From contig CAYNIP010000013.1 in assembly GCA_964397305.1 (NCBI GenBank), positions 1 to 64,000 on the forward strand: a stretch of DNA of 64,000 nucleotides. Direction: 5' to 3'. Positions 15,491 through 23,356 of the stretch are shown piece by piece (position 1 is the first letter of the stretch; the number at the start of each line of letters is the position of its first letter). A model generated the notes under the pieces. It saw only the letters and a program-made list of their open reading frames with translations, was not told the origin of the DNA and did not search any database. This DNA is from JAAUTY01 sp964397305 (GTDB lineage Bacteria; Cyanobacteriota; Cyanobacteriia; Cyanobacteriales; Spirulinaceae). The position numbers were made by a program, and so were the translations under genes.

Positions 15491-16858
15491 CTAACCCCCT
15501 CGAGCCGCCAGGGCTGCCGCCGTCTCCCGCGCGCTCACCAACAGTTGGGGCAGTTCCAGCGTCAGCAACTGCCCCCGCTCCACCACCTTACGACCGTTGA
15601 TCACGCTGTAGGCCACACGATCGGTCTGACAGAAGACCACCGCCGCCACGGGGTCAGCTTGGGCTCCCACATAGCCAGGTTGGTCGAGATCGATGGCGAT
15701 GAAGTCCGCCGCCATACCGGGGGCAAGGAAGCCAATGTCATCGCGGCCAAGCACCCGAGCCCCGCCCCGGGTCGCGAGGGCTAAGGCCTGGCGGGCGGTC
15801 ATGGCCTGGGCCTCCTCCGCCCGCACCCGGGCCAGGAGAAAGGCCATCCGGGTCTCGTGGAGGAGGTTGGTGGCATCATTGGACGCCGCTCCATCCACCC
15901 CGATGCCCACGGGAACCCCCTGATCCAGCAAGGATCGGATGGGGGCAATGCCGCTGGCCAGACGCATATTGCTGCCGGGGCAGTGGGCGACTCCCGTGCC
16001 CGTGGCTCCGAAGCGGGCGATCGCCGCGTCACTCAGCTTCACGCAATGGGTATGCCAGACATCGGGCCCCAGCCAGCCCACCGACTCCGCATAGTCCCCC
16101 GGCTCTTTGCCAAACTTCGCCAAGCTGTACTCCACATCGTCCTGATTTTCAGCCAAGTGGGTGTGGAGACGCACGCCGGGATAACTGCGGGCCAGGGCCG
16201 CCGACTCCCGCATCAGCGCCTCCGACACGGAAAAGGGCGAGCAGGGGGCTAACACGATACGCAACATGGCGTAGGGGTCGGGATCATGGTACTGCTCGAT
16301 CAGGCGCTGGGAGTCCCGGAGAATCGCCGCCTCTGACTCCACGATGTTGTCAGGGGGCAACCCCCCCTGGCTAGCCCCAACGCTCATACTGCCCCGGCTG
16401 GCATGGAAGCGGAGTCCGGTGGCTTGAACCGCGTTGATCTGGTGATCGAGGGTGCAGTCGTTGGGGAAGATGTAGTGGTGGTCGCTGCTGGTGGTGCAGC
16501 CCGAGAGGATGAGTTCAGCCGCCGCCATCTGAGCCGCAACGGCGATATCTGCGCCCCGCAAGTGGGCCCAGAGGCGGTAGTGGGCGGTCAGCCACTGGAA
16601 GAGGTCGCCATCTTGGCCAGCGGGCGTGACCCGGGTTAGGGTCTGGAAAAAATGGTGATGGACGTTGACGAGGCCGGGGAGAACGAGGTGGCGATCGCCG
16701 AGATCCAGCACCTCATCAGCCTCTTGGGGTAATTCTGCCGTGGTTCCCACCTGGCAAATCACATTATTCTCAATGAACAGGGCCCCGTGGCGAATTTCGC
16801 GGCCGGCGTCGTCGCAGGTGGCCAGCGTGTGGATGTTGCGGACAAGCAGGGTGGACAT
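15491..16858 (-). CDS. amidohydrolase, probable 8-oxoguanine deaminase
   Basis: 455 residues of the amidohydrolase superfamily. Metal ligands are visible in VNVHHHFFQTLTR (residues about 65-77), RLHTHLAENQDD (His about 234), WHTHCVKLSD and GIGVDGAASND (metal Asp). The stretch FHASRGSMSVGASQGGLPPD is typical of the subgroup containing 8-oxoguanine deaminase, which removes the exocyclic amino group of oxidised guanine to give urate. Guanine deaminase or another purine/pterin deaminase remains possible. The ATG at 16858 opens MSTLLVRNIHTLATCDD, the usual start. It is transcribed alone. Confidence 0.8.
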   Translation of the reverse strand: MSTLLVRNIHTLATCDDAGREIRHGALFIENNVICQVGTTAELPQEADEVLDLGDRHLVLPGLVNVHHHFFQTLTRVTPAGQDGDLFQWLTAHYRLWAHLRGADIAVAAQMAAAELILSGCTTSSDHHYIFPNDCTLDHQINAVQATGLRFHASRGSMSVGASQGGLPPDNIVESEAAILRDSQRLIEQYHDPDPYAMLRIVLAPCSPFSVSEALMRESAALARSYPGVRLHTHLAENQDDVEYSLAKFGKEPGDYAESVGWLGPDVWHTHCVKLSDAAIARFGATGTGVAHCPGSNMRLASGIAPIRSLLDQGVPVGIGVDGAASNDATNLLHETRMAFLLARVRAEEAQAMTARQALALATRGGARVLGRDDIGFLAPGMAADFIAIDLDQPGYVGAQADPVAAVVFCQTDRVAYSVINGRKVVERGQLLTLELPQLLVSARETAAALAARGG

Positions 16859-16921
16859 AGGGGCCGTGTAATGACACTATTGCAGCCTACCTGGCTTCAG
16901 GCTCGCTGGGGGGGGACGCCC

Positions 16922-17269
16922 TCAGACAAATTCGATTTGCAGATTGGGCAGCAGCCGTTTGAGGTTTTTGAGCGATCGCACCTGCCACAACACTTCTTGA
17001 GACCCGATCAGTACGAGCTGCACTTGGTTCAGCTCCCGCAGTTGCACCACAAACATGGATAGCATACTGATGCCGGAGCTATTTAGAAATTCTAAATCCC
17101 GCATATCAATCGTGCAGGCTTCGGATTGGGTCACGGCCTGGAGCAGCAGATCCATAATTGGCTGATAGGCGTCAAGGCCGTTAAGCCTTAAGAAACCGGA
17201 GAGTACAACGTGCGAAGTCGCCGCATCAAAATACACTTTATAGTCATCCGTTTCAATCTTCATAGTCAT
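16922..17269 (-). CDS. Slr1659-type STAS regulator (anti-sigma antagonist-like)
   Basis: 115 residues. MKIETDDYKVYFDAAT at the start, and LEFLNSSGISMLSMF near residues 62-76, carry the conserved serine region that is phosphorylated in STAS anti-anti-sigma proteins. The SLKNLKRLLPNLQIEF ending matches my recollection of the Slr1659 family of Synechocystis. In partner switching, a kinase phosphorylates this serine and a PP2C phosphatase removes it. Such a phosphatase lies 1.8 kb upstream in the same direction. A second in-frame ATG at 17263 is an alternative start. The MITE at 17367-17482 separates it from the Slr1658-like gene. Confidence 0.8.
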   Translation of the reverse strand: MTMKIETDDYKVYFDAATSHVVLSGFLRLNGLDAYQPIMDLLLQAVTQSEACTIDMRDLEFLNSSGISMLSMFVVQLRELNQVQLVLIGSQEVLWQVRSLKNLKRLLPNLQIEFV

Positions 17270-17357
17270 GATTCACGCCGCGCTAGCGTCATTGTAGCTG
17301 ACCTCTGACCCTTGCCAATACGGGATGGTACAAGTTTCATACTGCTGGTTGCCCAAG

Positions 17358-17491
17358 CTTCCAGACGGGTGCATCTCAGTTGGGCAAGTTGGCCCCCTCT
17401 GCGAGAAGCCGCTGCGCGCCTACATCCCCCGGCCTCTTCTCCCAAGCAGGGCGAAGGGGAGTCTCCAAAGTGAGATGCACCCCTTCCAGAC
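17358..17491. repeat. MITE family 2, complete copy with 9-bp target duplication
   Basis: The element spans 17367-17482 (116 bp). It has perfect 12-bp terminal inverted repeats, GGGTGCATCTCA and TGAGATGCACCC, and is flanked by CTTCCAGAC on both sides (17358-17366 and 17483-17491). Its core shares the CCCCCGGCC and TCTCCCAAGC blocks with family 1. It lies within the signalling operon, between the Slr1658-like and Slr1659-like genes. The remaining 150 bp of the gap shows no gene. Confidence 0.9.
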
Positions 17492-17553
17492 CGTCTGATC
17501 AGTCAGATGCCGACCAAAACCATCGCACCAAGTCGTGTTGACAGAGCCAACTT

Positions 17554-18168
17554 CTAGGCTTCTGGCTTGAAGCTTTGCAGGCCCAGGTGGGCAAGAACTG
17601 TCACTTCCGTCATACTCGAACAGTGCTCTAAAGGCTGAAACTGCCAACCCAGCTCTACCCCATAGTCGCAGATCATCGTCAAGAGACCCAAGCAGGACTC
17701 TCCTGAGCCCAAAGCAGTCTGCTCCATTTGTTGGGTAAAAAGTGTGTCAATATCTTCTGTGCTGACTAGGGTTTGAATAAATTCCTGATAGCGCGCAGCG
17801 GTAGAACAGCTCGTGTAGTTGATAATGCGAAACAGGATGTAATCTTCATACAAGTAGAGGGAGAGAACAATCGGATCTTCAACTTGGTCATCGCTGTACT
17901 TGATCGCGTTTTCCAACAGCTCATTGGCAATGAAGCTGACCGCCGCTTTGATCGCGCCTCTAGGGCTCAAAGCTCCGGCGGCAAGACGACCCCCGGGGAA
18001 AAAGTTGGCAAAGTAGTCGCCGAGAAAGTCGGCTGAGAGACCGTAGTTTCGCCATCGCTCTTGGCGGGCTGAGGCACTGGGAGAAAAGTGCAGGGTTAAG
18101 TACTCTTCGCTTTTGTCTGGCGTTTCGACGAAACGGCCAAATTGAGCAGTTGCTTGGGTCGAAGTCAT
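17554..18168 (-). CDS. Slr1658-type regulator with kinase-like N-box
   Basis: 204 residues. The start (QFGRFVETPD, then FSPSASARQERWRNYGLSAD) and the central AAVSFIANELLENAIKYSDD match the Slr1658 family as I recall it (DUF6272/SiaB-like). NELLENAIKYS is the N-box of a GHKL ATPase, but the classic DxGxG box is not evident, and SCLGLLTMICDYG near the end is only G2-like. It is therefore either a degenerate anti-sigma kinase or an ATP-binding partner for the STAS protein encoded downstream. It starts 16 bp after the GGDEF gene, so it is probably in the same transcript. Confidence 0.75.
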   Translation of the reverse strand: MTSTQATAQFGRFVETPDKSEEYLTLHFSPSASARQERWRNYGLSADFLGDYFANFFPGGRLAAGALSPRGAIKAAVSFIANELLENAIKYSDDQVEDPIVLSLYLYEDYILFRIINYTSCSTAARYQEFIQTLVSTEDIDTLFTQQMEQTALGSGESCLGLLTMICDYGVELGWQFQPLEHCSSMTEVTVLAHLGLQSFKPEA

Positions 18169-18184
18169 AGGAAGAGAGCAGTGC

Positions 18185-19039
18185 TTAACGATCCGTACTC
18201 ACAATACAGTTTTTGCCGCAACGCTTGGCCTCATAGAGACGAGTATCTGCCTGGTGAAGCAGGTGGTTGGGCTGCCTATCTGCTTGAGGAACCTGACTCG
18301 CAACCCCTAGGCTGATGGTGACAAATGCAGCCGCTAGGGAGTGATCATGGGGGATCTGGAGCCTCTGAACTCGCGCTTGGATGCGCTGGGCAACGCGCAC
18401 GGCTCCCGGCAAATCAGTGCGCGGCAAGATGGCGACAAACTCTTCTCCGCCATAGCGAGCAGCTAGATCCTTAGAGTGTTGAAGGCTGGTAGAAAAAGCT
18501 AGCGCTACTTTTTGTAAGCAGGCATCCCCGGCTAAGTGACCGTAGGTGTCATTGTAGCACTTGAAAGCGTCGATGTCGCCCAGAATAATGCCAAGGGGTA
18601 ACTGTTCTTCCTGCAAGTGCTGCCACTGCTGCTGGAGATACTGGCTGAACTGGCGGCGGTTGGGAATTTGCGTCAGGCTATCAATTCCTGCTTGGTGGGT
18701 GACATCGCGGAATTTTTGCTGCCACTGAATATCCAGAGTATCACCATGCTCGATCAGGGTTTGGACGATGATTTCTAGGTCATTTTTCTGGCGTGAAATG
18801 ACTTCAAAGAGCGCTTGTAAGGTCGCTTCTGCCTTCGCACGCACCTCGATTTCGCCGGCAAGTTTTTGGTTGGCCTTGTACAGCTCAGCTTCTACAAAAT
18901 CCCCGTGTTCAGCCGTCGTGTCCAGCGCAATTCTCAGGTCTTGGTTCTCTTGCCGGAGGCGCTGGTTTTCAGCTTGGAGCTGTTGAATTTGCGCGGTTAG
19001 GCTGAGGTTAATTGGGGTGGGATTATGTAGATGGTTCAT
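18185..19039 (-). CDS. coiled-coil GGDEF diguanylate cyclase
   Basis: About 284 residues from ATG 19039. Residues about 15-110 form a coiled coil (QIQQLQAENQRLRQENQDLR, KANQKLAGEIEVRAKAEATL). A GGDEF domain follows, with IDSLTQIPNRRQFSQYL, GDIDAFKCYNDTYGH and the active site RYGGEEFVAILPR. It should make cyclic di-GMP. The RxxD inhibitory site expected five residues before GGEEF is absent (sequence HSKD), so feedback inhibition is unlikely. No sensor domain is visible; the coiled coil probably receives the signal from its neighbours. The start lies 16 bp after the stop of the receptor-phosphatase gene. Confidence 0.88.
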   Translation of the reverse strand: MNHLHNPTPINLSLTAQIQQLQAENQRLRQENQDLRIALDTTAEHGDFVEAELYKANQKLAGEIEVRAKAEATLQALFEVISRQKNDLEIIVQTLIEHGDTLDIQWQQKFRDVTHQAGIDSLTQIPNRRQFSQYLQQQWQHLQEEQLPLGIILGDIDAFKCYNDTYGHLAGDACLQKVALAFSTSLQHSKDLAARYGGEEFVAILPRTDLPGAVRVAQRIQARVQRLQIPHDHSLAAAFVTISLGVASQVPQADRQPNHLLHQADTRLYEAKRCGKNCIVSTDR

Positions 19040-19055
19040 GGCGCAGTTCTTGCTC

Positions 19056-21116
19056 TCAAGCTTTGCGCTTGAGCACGACCAGAGTAATATCATCGTAAAC
19101 GGCGCGATCGCCAATGTGCAGCCGCAGATCGCCGATCACAGCCGTGCGGATTTCCCGCGCCGTGCCCGACCAGTGTTTTTCTACTACCTGAATCAAGCGC
19201 TCCAGACCGTAGAGACGGCGATCGCCACTCTCCGCTTCCGTGATGCCATCCGTGTACAGCACCACCCCATCTCCTATGGCCAAGCTCACCTGCTGCTGGG
19301 CCGTAAAGGCGGAAATATCCGCCAACATCCCCACAGGATAGCCCAGCTCGAGGGTATCAATGCGCTCCACCGTACCCTCAGCCCGCACGATCAAAACTTC
19401 CTCATGCTGACCACAAATCTGAAGTTCACCATCGCGATAATCCAGCAGGGCCAGAGAGAGATTGCGGTAGGAACTCATCCGCAGCCGATTTTGGTAGAGG
19501 ACAGTGTTAATCGCGTTCAGAGACTTTACGGGATCAGTTTCTTGCAGGGCCCGTAGGGTGCGTACCGCTGTCTGGGTCATCAGCATCAACACACCACTTT
19601 CCAGACCGTGGCCCGTCACGTCACCAATACCAATCGTGATCAAACGGTTGCCGTTGTGAAGCACATCATAATAGTCGCCACCGACCTCCTCGGCTGCTTG
19701 CATAAACCCGGCAATATCCAGATCAGGAATCGACGACAGCTCCTCCTCCCGGGGCAGAATCATTTCTTGGAGGCGGCGGGCAATATCCAGCTCCGACTGC
19801 ATCCGTTGGTTATCCACTTGTAGGGCTTGGTTGAGGGCAATGATCTCGGCATTAGCAGCCGTCAAGGCCACTTCTGCCTGTCGCCGCTGCTCGATTTCAT
19901 GGCGTAGTTGCTGGGTTGTTTGTTCTAGGAGCCGCGATTGTTGCTCCAGTTCCCAGCTATACTGCTCGCACTGGGATACTTCGCCCAACATTTCAATGGC
20001 GATGTGGGCGGCTTCTGAGTCATGGGTTTCAATTCCGAGCCAGGGCAGGGGTTTCAGAGGGCCGTCACTGGAATAGACGATCTTAAACTGGCCGTCGGAT
20101 TGGATTTGACCGATATGGCATTCCTTTCGCAGGTGATGATTGGGCTCACAATGCACCCGCCCGCCGGGAGATTCCCAGGTTTGATGGTAGAGAGCCTGGC
20201 GCACCGCGTTTGTGGCTGTTGTTTGCGCCCGGGTGACCGCTTGGTGCCAGAGGTAGACCTGGGTGTAGGCCGTGGCAATCGGATCACTGGTGACGCGATC
20301 GCGCCCGTAGCGCTGTTGAAATTGGGCAACAAACTGATGATTGGCTGGGCGATCGAGACTTTGGAAATAGCTCCAACAGGCATAATGCCCTGTAGCGGCA
20401 GCGCCGATGCGCTGGAGTTCTCCTTCGGCGATGCTCACTGCCATGATCGGCGTGCGTTCAGCCGTGAGGCCGGCAGCTTGGGCAGCGGCATAAAAAGCGA
20501 TATTGCTATCGCCATTGAGGGTGTTAATGATGGCGTCGGGTTGGAGGGTGGCAATCTGAGTTGCGATCGCGTGAAAATCGGTTGCCCCCAAGGGCACATA
20601 GGTTTCTCCAATGACTGTACCTGACTGCCATTTCAGCCGTCCTTTGATGATTTTGTGGGTGATGCGGGGGAAGACATAATCGGAGCCCAGGAGGTAAATT
20701 CGCCGCCGATCTTGGGCCAGGAGCCAATCGAGGGCGGGGCCAATTTGCTGGTTGGGACAGGAGCCCGTGTAGATGACGGCAGGAGAGGCTTCGAGGCCTT
20801 CGTATTGCACGGGATACCAGAGGAGGCGATCGCGTGCCTCAAACAGCGGCAGCACGGCCTTGCGGCTCAGGGAAGTCCAGCAGCCAAAAACCGTTGCCAC
20901 CTGCTCTCCGTCCAGCAATTCCAGGGCCATCCGGGCAAATTGTTGAGCATTGGAAGCCCCATCACGCAGGACCGGCTCGAGCCGACGACCGAGGAGGCCG
21001 CCCGCCGCGTTGAGCTGCTCCAGGGCCAAGCAGGCGGCATCGACTAGGGGCGCTTCACTGAAGGCTATCGTCCCCGTGAGGGAGTGGAGGAGGCCGACGC
21101 GCAGGGGGTCCGACAT
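19056..21116 (-). CDS. UrtA-like receptor fused to SpoIIE PP2C phosphatase
   Basis: About 686 residues. Residues 1-375 are a complete ABC-type urea/amide-binding fold: MSDPLRVGLLHSLTGTIAFS, WYPVQYEGLEASPAVIYTG, PNQQIGPALDWLL, NTLNGDSNIAFY, VTSDPIATAYTQVYLW. No signal peptide is present, even from the upstream in-frame ATG at 21197, so the sensor is cytosolic, like AmiC. Residues about 395-470 are coiled coil. Residues about 480-685 are a SpoIIE/PP2C phosphatase (EEVGGDYYDV, GDVTGHGLESGVL, GDGVVLYTDGITEAES) with the metal-binding aspartates. It probably dephosphorylates the STAS protein encoded downstream when an amide or urea binds; this role is inferred from the operon. Confidence 0.85.
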   Translation of the reverse strand: MSDPLRVGLLHSLTGTIAFSEAPLVDAACLALEQLNAAGGLLGRRLEPVLRDGASNAQQFARMALELLDGEQVATVFGCWTSLSRKAVLPLFEARDRLLWYPVQYEGLEASPAVIYTGSCPNQQIGPALDWLLAQDRRRIYLLGSDYVFPRITHKIIKGRLKWQSGTVIGETYVPLGATDFHAIATQIATLQPDAIINTLNGDSNIAFYAAAQAAGLTAERTPIMAVSIAEGELQRIGAAATGHYACWSYFQSLDRPANHQFVAQFQQRYGRDRVTSDPIATAYTQVYLWHQAVTRAQTTATNAVRQALYHQTWESPGGRVHCEPNHHLRKECHIGQIQSDGQFKIVYSSDGPLKPLPWLGIETHDSEAAHIAIEMLGEVSQCEQYSWELEQQSRLLEQTTQQLRHEIEQRRQAEVALTAANAEIIALNQALQVDNQRMQSELDIARRLQEMILPREEELSSIPDLDIAGFMQAAEEVGGDYYDVLHNGNRLITIGIGDVTGHGLESGVLMLMTQTAVRTLRALQETDPVKSLNAINTVLYQNRLRMSSYRNLSLALLDYRDGELQICGQHEEVLIVRAEGTVERIDTLELGYPVGMLADISAFTAQQQVSLAIGDGVVLYTDGITEAESGDRRLYGLERLIQVVEKHWSGTAREIRTAVIGDLRLHIGDRAVYDDITLVVLKRKA

Positions 21117-21212
21117 GGGCAGGGCGGAGAGTGGGCAGGTTGACAAGTCTTTCCCAGTGTAGGCGATCCCTTCCGGGGGGGTGTGATCACGGTCCATCCC
21201 GCTTTAGCGTAG

Positions 21213-21290
21213 GGCCCTCATCCCCCGGCCCCTGCTCCCAAGGCTGGGAGCAGGGGATTTAGAGGTCCCTCTCTCAAGGTTGGGGGCGGG
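21213..21290. repeat. MITE family 1/2 core fragment
   Basis: CCCTCATCCCCCGGCCCC, then a perfect CTGCTCCCA/TGGGAGCAG hairpin and a GGGAGTTAGAAG-like block. These are core pieces of the families at 15201 and 17367 without either terminus. It abuts the transposase remnant. Confidence 0.7.
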
Positions 21291-21329
21291 ATTTAGTGTT
21301 GCGGTGGAACCCTCATCGCCCCAGCGAAA

Positions 21330-21951
21330 AGCTGCCTCGCGAAGACCGACCGAGTTGAGGCCAAACTGCTGGCTAAGTTCGGGGCCTCAGTGCAACCGGA
21401 AGTGCGACCTCTGGCCAGCGAAGCCCAAGCGGAACTGCAAGACCTCGTGACGCGGCGGCGACAGCTCGTCGATATCCGCACGGCGGAGCGGAACCGCTAC
21501 CAGCAGGTGCGGGGGTCCGCCCAAGCGAATGTCCAAGTTCCTATTGCTTGGCTCAACGAGCAGATCGCGGCTCTCGAAGCGAAGATCGCGGAGCGTCTGG
21601 AATGCTCCGAGACTTGGCAGCGCCAGGCGCAGCAACTGACCAGCGTGCCTGGCGTTGGGCCGAGGGTTGCGGCGACTCTCATCGCCTTACTGCCGGAGTT
21701 GGGACGTTTGAGTGCCAAGCAAGGGGCTGCTTTAGTGGGGGTGGCTCCCTTTAATCACGATAGTGGTCAGCATCAAGGCCGACGACGCATTTTCGGCGGT
21801 CCGACAGGTTCTCTACAGGGCAACTTTGACCGGGGTGCGCTGTAATCCGGTGTTGCAGGAGTACTACCAGCGGCTGCTGGCGCGGGGGAAGGCGAAGAAG
21901 GTGGCTTTGGTGGCTTGTATGCGGAAGCTGTTGGTGATTCTCAATGCTTGA
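21330..21951 (+). pseudogene. IS110-type transposase remnant, truncated and frameshifted
   Basis: A partial transposase. Translation from about 21340 gives LAKTDRVEAKLLAKFG, the end of the DEDD-type catalytic domain of IS110 transposases (DAK/DAR motif). It continues in frame through SVPGVGPRVAATLIALLPEL, the helix-hairpin-helix of the transposase_20 region, to a stop at 21845. Just before the stop, homology moves to another frame (AFSAVRQVLYRATLTGVRCN, then KVALVACMRKLLVILNA, ending 21951), so there is a frameshift near 21775-21800. The N-terminal half of the catalytic domain is missing. The element cannot be active. Confidence 0.85.
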
Positions 21952-22124
21952 GTCAAGCAGGGGACTTACGGGCAGCCACCCCTTGAGCTAGCGGCCGCTT
22001 AAGGCTCTGGGCCTGGGATTTCCGGGGGCGGCTCTTGACTTTCAACATAATCGCTTCTCCCAGCTTGGGGAGCCGGAGCCGGGGGATGTAGGCGCGCAGC
22101 GGCTTCTCGCAGAGGGAACGCTGA

Positions 22125-22301
22125 ATTCAGCCCTCACCCCAACCCCTCTCCCAAGTTGGGAGAGGGGCTTCTAACTCCCCTTCTCCCAAGTTGGGAGAAG
22201 GGGCCGGGGGATGAGGGCCCGGTAGCGCTGAAGCGGGCGACCCTCTGCTCCTGGAACCCTAGCTCAAGATTCAGGGGAGCCGCGCTTTTTTTCGTCCACC
22301 C
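22125..22301 (-). repeat. MITE family 1, left half with intact terminus
   Basis: The terminus TTTCGTCCACCC at 22290-22301 follows AGCCGCGC, and the element continues back through GAGCAGAGGGTCGCCC-like and CTTCTCCCAA/TTGGGAGAAG blocks to about 22125, where the CCTCACCCCAACCCC block starts. The outer right end is missing. A shorter piece of the same core (GGAGCCGGAGCCGGGGGATG) precedes it from about 22050. No gene is visible from 21952 to 22480. Confidence 0.8.
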
Positions 22302-22480
22302 GCCCCAGAATCCCCAGGAGCCCCAGGATTGTTCGCAACATTGACGCCGCGCGGCGGGCCCACCAGCCTTTACCCGCGAAACCCTTGCCAGCGCTGACGC
22401 CTGGTCGATGAGTTGAGCGAGACTGACCCCGGCAAATCCTTGTCTCCCGGGGGATGCTGGCCGGCAACAACTGCCACGCC

Positions 22481-23035
22481 CTAGCCGCCTCGTTGCTGAT
22501 ACCAACCGTACCAGGCACTTGAGCTTCGTACGGCTAGCCAGAGCAGCAGCATCGCGATCAGTCCGCCTTGCTGGGGTGCGTTGAACGCGAAGAAAACCAG
22601 GAAAACGCAGAGGGCATCTTCTCCTAGAGCGACCCAGAGGGGCAGACCGCGCCGCCGAAAGAACCAGCCCACCTGCACGAGGGCGAGAACCAGGGCTAAG
22701 AGGCTCCCGACGATCGCCACGAGCCAAACGGGCTCAAACTCCACATCGATGATCTGGAGGGTGGCGATCGCCATCAGCGCCCCCACCAGCGGGCTGAGAG
22801 TCAGTTGCACCACCTGCAAGGCCCGCTGGCCGAGGAGTTGCTTGGAGCCAAACAGCTCGAATAACGACCAACTCGTGAGCACCCCCAGCAGCACGCGGGG
22901 GGGAATCGCCGCGAGTAACGGCACATCATCCCAGAGGCGATCATTGTGCAGCAGAGCAATCATCAGCAGCGGTAGCGCGATCCGCATACCAGCCGCCGCC
23001 GACGCCGAGAGAGCCGCAAGGAGCGCAATTAACAT
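22481..23035 (-). CDS. DUF4126 membrane protein
   Basis: About 184 residues. The start MLIALLAALSASAAAGMRIA and PLLMIALLHNDRLW, and repeated hydrophobic helices through the length (about six), fit the DUF4126 family of unknown function. I chose ATG 23035; in-frame sequence upstream is not hydrophobic and looks non-coding. It is divergent from gdhA, with about 320 bp between the two starts. Confidence 0.75.
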   Translation of the reverse strand: MLIALLAALSASAAAGMRIALPLLMIALLHNDRLWDDVPLLAAIPPRVLLGVLTSWSLFELFGSKQLLGQRALQVVQLTLSPLVGALMAIATLQIIDVEFEPVWLVAIVGSLLALVLALVQVGWFFRRRGLPLWVALGEDALCVFLVFFAFNAPQQGGLIAMLLLWLAVRSSSAWYGWYQQRGG

Positions 23036-23271
23036 AACGAAGATTCCGTTCAGCAACTGGCATCGCACCCATCCAGTTGAGGCGGAGCCCCGAGGGAATC
23101 TAGGCAACCATTCCCTGAACTAGCCGGCGTCCCTCGCGATCACTCAGAGCGCGCTGCCACCCCCCTAGAGAGGGCACTCCCATTGTCGCGCGATTTGTCA
23201 GGAAAAGGTCGTAGGGCTGGCTCGGAGCGGCACTCTCGTCCCTCGACCGTAAGTTAAAGAAACATTAAGTT

Positions 23272-23285
23272 GTAGCTTTTTATAC
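23272..23285 (+). promoter_or_regulatory. candidate NtcA site upstream of gdhA
   Basis: GTA, eight bases, TAC: a perfect core of the NtcA consensus, inside an AT-rich stretch otherwise rare in this GC-rich window and 72 bp before the gdhA start. The spacing to a TAATGA box (15 bp) is shorter than in classical NtcA-activated promoters, so activation is not assured. The core would occur by chance about once per 4 kb. Confidence 0.4.
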
Positions 23286-23356
23286 TAAAAAACCACGCTC
23301 TAATGAAATTAAGCCGCCTCACCCAACAGCCCACCCCCTCACTGCTCAGGAGAACC

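Noticed and set aside
19017..19556. plus-strand frame over the SpoIIE domain
   Set aside because: Antisense to the phosphatase motifs of the receptor gene.
22134..22727. 197-residue minus-strand frame through the MITE
   Set aside because: Runs through repeat DNA and into the DUF4126 gene in another frame; serine- and arginine-rich.
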